Notes under the pieces: model-generated
Seen by the model: only the letters and a program-made list of their open reading frames with translations
Told to the model about the DNA's origin: nothing
Database searches by the model: none
Shown: positions 8,902 through 16,535 of the stretch, piece after piece
How the letters are laid out: every line of letters begins with the position of its first letter
Position numbering within the stretch: position 1 is the stretch's first letter
Program-made: the position numbers and the translations under genes
NCBI GenBank assembly: GCA_028705785.1
Contig: JAQWCT010000003.1
Span: 1 to 35,451, forward strand
From: Sulfurospirillaceae bacterium
Lineage (GTDB): Bacteria > Campylobacterota > Campylobacteria > Campylobacterales > Sulfurospirillaceae
Direction: 5' to 3'
Length of the DNA: 35,451 nucleotides

Positions 8902-10533
8902 ATGGCAAATTCAACATTCCTTTGTAAAGAAATAAACTTTACAAAAACTGGCAAAGCGGGCAAAAACGGTATAAACAAAAACAGCTATATTCAACTTTTA
9001 AAGAGTATTTTACACTCTTTAAGAATTGAAATGGAAGAAAAAAATATACATATTATTAATTCAAAAACACATGAAAATATAATTTATACGGATGAAAAAA
9101 TATATTTTGATAACAAAGAAATTATTGAATTGATAGAGAAAGAAATTGCTGAAAATATAAAAAAATATGAAAATATAGACGACAAAGAAAACAGATTAAA
9201 AATCTTAAAACAGTTTCAAGATGCTAAATCTGCGATAGCAAAAAAGACAGATATTAAAACATTAGATAAATTATTAGACGATAATTTAGACACTACAGAA
9301 TTATTGAAAAAATTGAATTTGGTAAATGATAAAAGAACAATAAAAACTTTAGAAAACTATATTACATTAAAAAAAGAAAGAGACGAAATTAAAACAGAAA
9401 CGAGGGCTTATCAAAATCAAACTTTAGTAAAAGAAATTATTTTTAAAATTCCAGAAGGACAAAGTTTAAATATAAAAAATGAAGACTGGATTACTCTACA
9501 AAATAATTTTTTAAAAAACTATTTTAAAGAATATAAGCTACATTTTTCAGCAATTCATTGTGATGAAGGAACAGAGAACAAATCACATCTTCATATGTTT
9601 TTAAGTGGTTTTAACCATATTAAAAATGATTTTGATATCAATGAAAAGATATTTAGCGATATGAATAAAAAGTATAGTTTGAATTTAGATTACAACAAAG
9701 TAGAAGACCACAAAATAGCTATGCGAAAGTTTCAAGAAGATTTTTATGATTTCTTTAATAAAGAATTAAAATTATTAAATTACAAAGACAAAATAGAACT
9801 AAAAACATACACAACAGAAGACGAAATCAAAAAAAGATTAAAAATTAAAAAAGAGGACAACTTAACGATTACACAAAAACACACTAAGCTAATTAATCAA
9901 AAAATTAGCGAAACATTGGAAAAAATGGAAGGTGAAAAACCAAAAATTCTAAAAAGTGAAGTTAAAGAAAATTCTACTTTTTTAAATAAAAAAACATATA
10001 AATTAGAACTTGAGACAGAAACAAAAGAAGAAATGAAAAAAGTTGTTGATAGTATTAAAAACTATTCAAAAATATCTAATTTTGTAAAAGATTTAGAAAA
10101 AGAAAAACAAGACGCTAATAATAAATATTATATATTAAAAAGTGATGCTACTAATAAAATAAATTACTTAACAAGCAAAGAAGACGAATTACTATTAAAA
10201 GTTAAAAAACTACAAAATGAATTAAGCGACACATTAAAATATAAAAATGAAATTGTAAAAATAGAAGAAAAAAACAAAATTCTAAAAGATGTATTAGAAA
10301 AAAACACACATATTAAAATTTCTGATACTGATATAGATAGCAATTTAGATAACACGATTACACAAAAAAGAAATATAAAAGATGAAGAAGATAAGAAATT
10401 TATAGCAGAAGAACTAAAAAGAATAAAGGACGAAAGAGAAAAACTAGCTAAACAAGAAGAAACACCACAAAGAGACATTAAAGACGAATTTGAAGAATTT
10501 AAAAGAAATAGAAAAATAGAAAAAAATAAGTGA
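8902..10533 (+). CDS. putative MobV/Pre-like relaxase (plasmid mobilisation-type protein) with coiled-coil C-terminus
   Basis: LHFSAIHCDEGTENKSHLHMFLSGF matches an HxDE...HxH metal-binding motif as in MobV/Pre relaxases. Lys/Glu-rich coiled-coil C-terminal half. RBS AGGAG and TATAAT upstream. Confidence 0.6.
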   Translation: MANSTFLCKEINFTKTGKAGKNGINKNSYIQLLKSILHSLRIEMEEKNIHIINSKTHENIIYTDEKIYFDNKEIIELIEKEIAENIKKYENIDDKENRLKILKQFQDAKSAIAKKTDIKTLDKLLDDNLDTTELLKKLNLVNDKRTIKTLENYITLKKERDEIKTETRAYQNQTLVKEIIFKIPEGQSLNIKNEDWITLQNNFLKNYFKEYKLHFSAIHCDEGTENKSHLHMFLSGFNHIKNDFDINEKIFSDMNKKYSLNLDYNKVEDHKIAMRKFQEDFYDFFNKELKLLNYKDKIELKTYTTEDEIKKRLKIKKEDNLTITQKHTKLINQKISETLEKMEGEKPKILKSEVKENSTFLNKKTYKLELETETKEEMKKVVDSIKNYSKISNFVKDLEKEKQDANNKYYILKSDATNKINYLTSKEDELLLKVKKLQNELSDTLKYKNEIVKIEEKNKILKDVLEKNTHIKISDTDIDSNLDNTITQKRNIKDEEDKKFIAEELKRIKDEREKLAKQEETPQRDIKDEFEEFKRNRKIEKNK

Positions 10534-10627
10534 TAGAGGATGGATGGATAGATTATTAAATTATGAATAATTTAAAATCTATCTTTTTAGGATATGGTAA
10601 GTTAATAAAAACTATCTAAAACTATCA

Positions 10628-10702
10628 AAAAACACTAAAAAACCATAGCAGGTTATATCTGCTAATAGTTTTCTATTGTTTTATCTTTTTTAGTGTGTTT
10701 TT
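10628..10702 (+). other. Nested stem-loop downstream of the relaxase gene
   Basis: Outer stem aaaaacactaaaaaa / ttttttagtgtgttttt; inner stem tagcag-gttatat-ctgcta. Confidence 0.5.
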
Positions 10703-10744
10703 GTGGTTTTAAAGTATGATTTGAATTCTGATGCTATAAATTTC

Positions 10745-10929
10745 TTTTCTGCTAAAAATGTTTTCTGTTATTCACATGTGATAGTAATAAACACTATTGA
10801 ATACTGATGCTACAGCAGACTTACATGATAATAAACATAAATCTAAATCTAAATAAACAACTTCTTTTGCTGCTAAATGGTTTTATTTCCAAAATTAAAG
10901 ATAAAACTTGAATTATTATCTTTTAAAAA
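10745..10929. repeat. Large inverted repeat, right arm (IR-R)
   Basis: Reverse-complement partner of 8536-8722 (see left arm). Confidence 0.88.
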
Positions 10930-10933
10930 TTGA

Positions 10934-11087
10934 TGGAAAACGATACCTTCTGAATTATGCATACTGAATTAGATAACAAGTAATATCAACTATTTAGTAT
11001 TAGCTACTTTCACATGTAGATTAATATGAGTCTTAATATAACTGCGTCTATCGACTTGTTATATTAAGAAGATACTATCGTTTTCCA
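10934..11087. other. Nested inverted repeats in the leader of the 186-aa ORF
   Basis: TGGAAAACGATA (10934-10945) / TATCGTTTTCCA (11076-11087); ATAACAAGT (10973-10981) / ACTTGTTAT (11054-11062); CTTAATATAAC (11032-11042) / GTTATATTAAG (11058-11068). Confidence 0.7.
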
Positions 11088-11138
11088 CTTTTTTATGATC
11101 TATAATTAAAAAATCAAAACTAAAAAGGAAAAACAGAA

Positions 11139-11699
11139 ATGAAAAAAACAGAAGTTTATAGTGTTATAAACAATTATATATTCGATTATTTGACTACTTT
11201 TAGTAGGAAAAACTTATATTTAATAGTAAATAGTGGAAAAGTAGTAATTGAGAGTGAAGGATTTAATTTTTGTAGAAAATTAAAAGAAGAAAATAGATTA
11301 AAAGATTTTAATTCAAAAGATTTAAAAAATATTATTGAAAAAATTTATCTTTATATTATTCAAAATCAAAAAGAACTATTTGAAAAATATGGAAATGGTG
11401 GAAGGTATAAAAACAAAGTTTTAAATTGTAAAACACTAAAACAAAAACAAAAAATCAGCGGTGAAACAACAGCTAAAATCAATAGTCAAAAGAAACAAAA
11501 TTTAGTAGTTAAAACAATAGAAAACTTATTAAAAACACAGCAAAAAATAACTATCAAAGCTATTTGTAGTGTTTCAAAATTAGATAATAAAACTGTTATT
11601 AAATACTATCAAAATTTAAAAAATGAAATAAAATTACATAATTCAAAAATCAAAATTTTCAATAAAGAAATTGATAAGTTTTTAAAAGAACTTTTTTAA
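11139..11699 (+). CDS. hypothetical protein with possible C-terminal helix-turn-helix region (element regulator or replication protein candidate)
   Basis: 186-aa ORF with upstream TATAAT and RBS. VVKTIENLLKTQQKITIKAICSVSKLDNKTVIKYYQNLKNEI resembles a DNA-binding HTH. Confidence 0.55.
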   Translation: MKKTEVYSVINNYIFDYLTTFSRKNLYLIVNSGKVVIESEGFNFCRKLKEENRLKDFNSKDLKNIIEKIYLYIIQNQKELFEKYGNGGRYKNKVLNCKTLKQKQKISGETTAKINSQKKQNLVVKTIENLLKTQQKITIKAICSVSKLDNKTVIKYYQNLKNEIKLHNSKIKIFNKEIDKFLKELF

Positions 11700-11712
11700 T
11701 AGTTGCGTTATA

Positions 11713-11729
11713 CTGCTATGACGACTTTT
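11713..11729. repeat. 17-bp direct repeat, copy 2 (overlaps the putative promoter of the integrase 5' fragment)
   Basis: CTGCTATGACGACTTTT, identical to 7343-7359. Overlaps a -10-like TATACT at 11709-11714. Confidence 0.75.
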
Positions 11730-11750
11730 TAATGGGGAACAGGTGAAAAA

Positions 11751-11897
11751 ATGACGATTTCAATGAACGAAATACAATTTAAAAAGATACTAAACACCGC
11801 CGTAGCCGATGTTTTGAAAGGTTTAGGGTTTAATGAAAAAGGGAAATTGGTAAATTCCCCCTCTGCCCGCCATTACATTTTTAACCCCGTATTTTAG
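11751..11897 (+). CDS. integrase 5' fragment (intN): start codon and first 40 codons of the split integrase, running through the att site into host DNA
   Basis: AGGTG RBS then ATG; MTISMNEIQFKKILNTAVADVLKGLGFNEKGKLVNSPSARHYIFNPVF*. The att repeat is read SPSARH in the same frame as at the left end, where 7281-8549 is open to the integrase stop. Confidence 0.8.
   Translation: MTISMNEIQFKKILNTAVADVLKGLGFNEKGKLVNSPSARHYIFNPVF
11856..11873. repeat. right attachment-site direct repeat
   Basis: TCCCCCTCTGCCCGCCAT, identical to 7266-7283. Confidence 0.93.
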
Positions 11898-12022
11898 GCA
11901 TTTGCGAAGCACCTATTTCTCACTGTGACCAAATCGTGCCCAAAACTATGCTACAAGATTTAAAAATACGGCTTTTCATCTGTATCTCTCTTTACATGTA
12001 AGGATGAAATTAAATTTTCCTA

Positions 12023-12283
12023 TTAATAAATATCTCCTCTATTGTCACCATCTAGCATTAATATAACCAATTCATTATCAATAATATCGTAGACAAATCT
12101 ATAATTATTGATTCTTAGCCTATAAAAGGGGGAGTTAGATAATTTTTTAATGTCCAATAATGAATTTGGGAAAGGATTGTTTTTTAAAATTTTGAGTTTA
12201 GAATCTATATTTTCTTTATCTTTTGGGTTTCTTTTTTCAATAAACTTGATAACATTTTTTTTGAAAATAAGTTTATAAGTCAT
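12023..12283 (-). CDS. type II toxin-antitoxin system RelE/ParE family toxin
   Basis: YKLIFKKNVIKFIEKRNPKDKENIDSKLKILKNNPF...KKLSNSPFYRLRINNYRFVYDIIDNELVILMLDGDNRGDIY is a typical RelE-like fold sequence. Confidence 0.88.
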   Translation of the reverse strand: MTYKLIFKKNVIKFIEKRNPKDKENIDSKLKILKNNPFPNSLLDIKKLSNSPFYRLRINNYRFVYDIIDNELVILMLDGDNRGDIY

Positions 12284-12516
12284 TATAGAACATACTCTTC
12301 AAAGTCATCTCTTTTCCCATTTTTAAAATCATTTGATACTGTTTTCAATTCTGACAAAGTCTCATTTGACACATAGTCAAAGTCTTTAGTTGAAAGTTTT
12401 GCTGTATCAATTTCATTAACAATATCAATTTCATTTTTTGAAAAATGGCTGAGTAACCATTGAAATTTATCAAAAGCTGATTCATTAATTTTAAGGGTAA
12501 TTGTTTCCATTGGCAT
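12283..12516 (-). CDS. putative antitoxin of the RelE/ParE-type pair
   Basis: 77-aa ORF whose end overlaps the toxin start (ends ...FEEYVL). Start may be the second Met (12510). Confidence 0.75.
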   Translation of the reverse strand: MPMETITLKINESAFDKFQWLLSHFSKNEIDIVNEIDTAKLSTKDFDYVSNETLSELKTVSNDFKNGKRDDFEEYVL

Positions 12517-12762
12517 CCTTTAAAAAATAAAATATTGCATAGATTATTCATGATTTTAGAATTCTATTTTGTAAAGATTATAGCAAAAATTGAGTCGATA
12601 TCTTATTGTCATTTTTATATTTTTAAAGGATACAACAATGCTTCAAGTTTTTGATTTTATAAAAGTATGGTAAAAAAATGAAAATTCAAATGCTCGCCAT
12701 ACATCAATACTCGCATCATATAGAAGCTGCTTGCTTTGTGATTGATACCGTATATTTACTTG

Positions 12763-14619
12763 CTAACCTACAACACAATTCCTACCATTGTGCTTTGCTT
12801 GATAGAGAGCTTTATCTGCGCGTTCAAATAACACTTTAACGGTATCATTTTCCTTAAATTCAGCAATACCAAGGCTTATTGTCATACTTTTAATCTCTGT
12901 AAATGTATATTTTTCCACAGCGATTCTTAATTTTTCAGCCAACAATATCGCTGAGTCACGATTTGTTTCTGGACAAATAATCAAAAATTCTTCACCACCA
13001 TAGCGACCCACAATATCACCTTTTCGTAAATTACCTACTAATATTTTTGCCAAAGTTTGCAAAGTGATATCCCCTACGAGGTGCCCATAAGTATCGTTTA
13101 TATGCTTAAAATGGTCAATGTCAAGCATGATAAATGATAAAGGCTGATGATATCGATTTGCTCTTTGCGATTCAAGGTCCATATACTCATCAAGCTTTCT
13201 TCGATTGTATATTCCTGTAAGTTTATCAATTTCTGAAAGTCTTTCGACTTCTTTTTTGGCGGTGATATCATTACCTACTGCCATATAAGAAATAATCTCA
13301 CCATTTTCATCTTTTATGGGGATGATATTTTGCTCTATATAATAAGTGTTGCCATCTTTGCCTATATTTTTCAACTCGCCTTGCCAGTTATTTCCTGATT
13401 CTATAGTATTCCAAAGTTCAGAATAGACTTCATTTGGGGTATCTGGATGGCGAATAACATTGATTTTCTGACCTATTAATTCCTCTTTAGTATATCCATA
13501 TTTTTTTGTAAAAGCACTACTTACTGAGGTGATTATGCTATTTGTTTTTGTTGTGACTGTGAGTACATAAGTATCTATAATATCAGAGAAGCGTTTTAAA
13601 TCTTTATTTACTGAGATAAGGGATTGTTGAAGTTTTGAAGGTGCTATGGAAGCCAATATGGCAAGAGGAATACTAATGATTATACTCAAGAAAATAATAA
13701 TTAAACTGGTTTTGATATTGGACGCCAATAATGTACTTTTGTAGGTATTTTTTGGTTTTAAAATCAATATCGCCTTATCTTCATTATCCAAGATATCATT
13801 TAATGGAAAGCTATAAAAGGCTTCTCCTTTATTTTCTCCTGCTAATATTTTTTGGGCTTCTGCTGGAAACTCATCGTATAATCTAATATTGGAATTAGTA
13901 TAGCGCGACCATGAATACTGATCGTTGGGGTGTAGGATAAAATAACCATCTTTATCAATGATAAAATGATCAAAACTGGTTGATTTTTTCAAACCATTAA
14001 TCATTTCGGCGGCAAGTAGATTAACAATCACCATTCCAACAAATTTATTTTCTTTAAAAATAGGTTGAGCCACCCTAAAAGTAGGTTTATAGGGAACTTC
14101 TATCTTGCCGTTTTCAATATTAAGATCAACGCGCGAATGCCAAATTTTTTGCTCATTCATATGACTTACAATTTGAAAATAATCGCGTTGGCTTTTACCC
14201 TGTAAATTTGATTCTGCTACGATAAAAGGTTTATCATATTTGCTATTTCTATCAACTCGAATCTTCTCATTTCCCTCAGCATCAATAAAGCGAGCTTGCA
14301 TAATAAAGTTATTTGACATAGCAATTGCATAAAAAACACTGGTTAAACTCTCTTTTTTTTCACTTATAGGATTTTTTAAATAGCCATCTAAAGAAGGGTT
14401 GCTGACCAATGCTTTGACAATTTCATCAAATCTTTCTACATCTGGCTTTAGATAATCAAATTTTTTAATCAACCCCACTTCTTGGGAAGCTTTTTCTATA
14501 TTTTTCTGGATATCAATAAGATTCATATTGAAGCCAACAAAAGAACCAAATAATGCCACAAAAATACCAAAAACTATAAAGTAAGTAAAAAATATCAATT
14601 TAAAATTTTTATTTATCAT
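12763..14619 (-). CDS. membrane-anchored diguanylate cyclase: Cache-type sensor, PAS, GGDEF
   Basis: N-terminal TM and extracytoplasmic sensor; PAS region (SAFTKKYGYTKEELIGQKINVIRHPDTP); RYGGEEFLIICPE intact active site. Confidence 0.93.
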   Translation of the reverse strand: MINKNFKLIFFTYFIVFGIFVALFGSFVGFNMNLIDIQKNIEKASQEVGLIKKFDYLKPDVERFDEIVKALVSNPSLDGYLKNPISEKKESLTSVFYAIAMSNNFIMQARFIDAEGNEKIRVDRNSKYDKPFIVAESNLQGKSQRDYFQIVSHMNEQKIWHSRVDLNIENGKIEVPYKPTFRVAQPIFKENKFVGMVIVNLLAAEMINGLKKSTSFDHFIIDKDGYFILHPNDQYSWSRYTNSNIRLYDEFPAEAQKILAGENKGEAFYSFPLNDILDNEDKAILILKPKNTYKSTLLASNIKTSLIIIFLSIIISIPLAILASIAPSKLQQSLISVNKDLKRFSDIIDTYVLTVTTKTNSIITSVSSAFTKKYGYTKEELIGQKINVIRHPDTPNEVYSELWNTIESGNNWQGELKNIGKDGNTYYIEQNIIPIKDENGEIISYMAVGNDITAKKEVERLSEIDKLTGIYNRRKLDEYMDLESQRANRYHQPLSFIMLDIDHFKHINDTYGHLVGDITLQTLAKILVGNLRKGDIVGRYGGEEFLIICPETNRDSAILLAEKLRIAVEKYTFTEIKSMTISLGIAEFKENDTVKVLFERADKALYQAKHNGRNCVVG

Positions 14620-14761
14620 GCTAAAAAACCTATTTTATTTTTATTATATCTTAAAAAATTAAGCAATACTCTAGCAAGTTGTTCAAAAAAATATTTTTGT
14701 GATTTTCTACAAAATACTTTATTTGCCGATATAGTATTAACTCTTATATAAGGAGTAAACA

Positions 14762-14953
14762 ATGGATCCAGTCGGTATGAGTGGGAGTATGACAACTCCT
14801 GAAATATATGCGATGAAACAAGCGACAAAAGTGCAAGAGAGGGCTATCTCACAAATTTTGGAAGGTCTTCAACAGCCTCTTGAGGCTTCGTCTTCAAATC
14901 GTTCTGATTTGACATCTGAGGGAATTGGTCAAAGCCTTGACCTTTTAGCCTGA
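14762..14953 (+). CDS. small hypothetical protein, possibly YjfB-like putative motility protein
   Basis: 63-aa ORF with strong RBS (aaggagtaaac). FliA-like CGATAT at 14727-14732 upstream. Confidence 0.5.
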   Translation: MDPVGMSGSMTTPEIYAMKQATKVQERAISQILEGLQQPLEASSSNRSDLTSEGIGQSLDLLA

Positions 14954-15021
14954 TGTCTTTGCTCACTGTTGAGACAATCCTTCGTTAAGAGGGATTTCGT
15001 CTCACACTTCTTTTAAACTAC

Positions 15022-15792
15022 TTATCTTTTTTTGGGTGTACTTTTCTTCACTATCGGACGATAATCCACAATTGTGGTAGTTCCTTTTCCTGGGTAGCGT
15101 TTCATCTCAAAATGCTCTTTGAGCTTTCCTAGAAGTGAAGTGATTTTGCTTGAGCCATAAGTTCGTGGGTCAAAGTCTGGGTATTGGCGTTTGATGTATT
15201 GACCTGCGGCAGAAACACTTGCCCAGCCCTCATCGTCTTGCGTTTTTTCAAACCCTACATGTAAGATTTTTGCCAGTTCTTTGAGCGAGTCTTCTTTGGA
15301 TTCTTTGGTTGACTTTTCTTCAAATTCTTCTTCCGCAAGGTCGTTGTTAAACTTGAGATTTTCGGTAAAGATAAAGTCATCGCAAGCGTTACGAAATGAA
15401 ATCGGTGTTTTATGCTCGCCAAATCCAAAAACATAAATCTCAGACTCTTTGAGACGAGATGCTAGTTTGGTAAAGTCACTATCGCTAGAAACCAAAGCAA
15501 ATGCATCAAATTTTTGCGTATAAAGCAAGTCCATCGCATCGATGATCATGGAAGCATCCGTAGAGTTTTTTCCCGTAGTATAGGCAAACTGCTGTATGGG
15601 CTGGACGGCAAGCTCATTGAGGCTCTCTTTCCAGTTTTTAAGATAACTACTCGACCAATCTCCATAGGCACGCTTCACGATAATATGACCATGCGTTGAA
15701 AGCTCTGCTAGGATGAGTTCGAGTTTACTCTGTTGTGCATTGTCTGCATCGATGAGAACAACGATTCGTTTTTGTTCGCTAATATCTTTCAT
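15022..15792 (-). CDS. NYN domain protein with C-terminal OST-HTH/LOTUS domain
   Basis: RIVVLIDADNAQ...DASMIIDAMDLLYTQKFDAFALVSSDSDFTKLASRLKESEIYVFGFGE; C-terminal WASVSAAGQYIKRQYPDFDPRTYGSSKITSLLGKLKEHFEMKR. Confidence 0.93.
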   Translation of the reverse strand: MKDISEQKRIVVLIDADNAQQSKLELILAELSTHGHIIVKRAYGDWSSSYLKNWKESLNELAVQPIQQFAYTTGKNSTDASMIIDAMDLLYTQKFDAFALVSSDSDFTKLASRLKESEIYVFGFGEHKTPISFRNACDDFIFTENLKFNNDLAEEEFEEKSTKESKEDSLKELAKILHVGFEKTQDDEGWASVSAAGQYIKRQYPDFDPRTYGSSKITSLLGKLKEHFEMKRYPGKGTTTIVDYRPIVKKSTPKKR

Positions 15793-15920
15793 GAAAATTC
15801 CTTCAAAGTCTTGTAAGAATTATAGCCCTTATCTCCCCTAAATGCGTTTGTTGTCATACGATAAACATAATAATTGAGTATAATTTCGACTTTAACTTAT
15901 ATTATCCATAGGAAATTTCG

Positions 15921-16535
15921 ATGCAAACTAATTCTCCAACTACGGTTAAAATAGAAACAGCGGACCCTTCATCTTTGGCTCTTTTTGGGCTTGCAATGGT
16001 CACTTTAGTCGCTTCAACACAAAAGATGGGTGTCACCGAGGGCTTATCGCTTATCATTCCTTGGGCGATTTTTTTGGGTGGTGGCGCACAGCTATTTGGC
16101 TGTATTGGAGATTTTAAACGCAATAATGTTTTTGGAGGAACTGCTTTTGGTGCATTTGCGCTCTTTTGGTGGTCAGTTGCGGCATCATGGATGATGAAGA
16201 TGGGTGTATTTGGTCCAGAGCTAGCAAAAGCTGTCGACACCAAACAGTTAGGATACGCCTTTGTGGGTTACCTTATTTTTTCTCTTTTTATGACGATTGG
16301 CTCGATGAAAAATAACAAAGTTTTGTTTGTTATTTTTGTTTTTATCGACTTACTCTTTATCGGTTTATCGCTTAGCATTCTTACCACTGGCGCTTTAGCG
16401 ACATTTGGGCATGATCTTGGTGCGTACTCAGAGTTGATAATTTCTCTACTTTCGTTCTATCTTTCTGCTGCAACCGTACTTAACCCTCACTTTGGGAGAG
16501 TGGTTTTACCTACGGGTAAGGCTTTGATGCAATAA
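15921..16535 (+). CDS. acetate uptake transporter family protein (GPR1/FUN34/YaaH, SatP-like)
   Basis: DPSSLALFGLAMVTLV, GGGAQLFGCIGDFKRNNVFGGTAFGAFALFWWSVA. Confidence 0.9.
   Translation: MQTNSPTTVKIETADPSSLALFGLAMVTLVASTQKMGVTEGLSLIIPWAIFLGGGAQLFGCIGDFKRNNVFGGTAFGAFALFWWSVAASWMMKMGVFGPELAKAVDTKQLGYAFVGYLIFSLFMTIGSMKNNKVLFVIFVFIDLLFIGLSLSILTTGALATFGHDLGAYSELIISLLSFYLSAATVLNPHFGRVVLPTGKALMQ

Larger units (their letters stand above)
7284..11873. mobile_element. 4.59-kb tRNA-Ser-integrated element: tyrosine integrase, putative relaxase, unknown ORF
   Basis: Bounded by an 18-bp direct repeat of the tRNA-Ser 3' end. AT-rich compared with its flanks. Encodes a tyrosine recombinase adjacent to the tRNA. 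Confidence 0.92.

Noticed and set aside
10164-10478. 104-aa minus-strand ORF inside the relaxase gene
   Set aside because: Low-complexity Ser/Phe-rich shadow of the Lys/Glu-rich coiled-coil coding strand.
11874-12000. Sequence downstream of the right att repeat looks vaguely like the integrase region after the left repeat, hinting at an older integrase remnant.
   Set aside because: Only short AT-rich matches (e.g. aacccc...tattttaggca) and the frame is interrupted by stops; not enough for a pseudogene call.
12345-12551. 68-aa minus-strand ORF overlapping the antitoxin gene in another frame
   Set aside because: Fully overlaps the better supported antitoxin ORF, which pairs with the RelE-like toxin.
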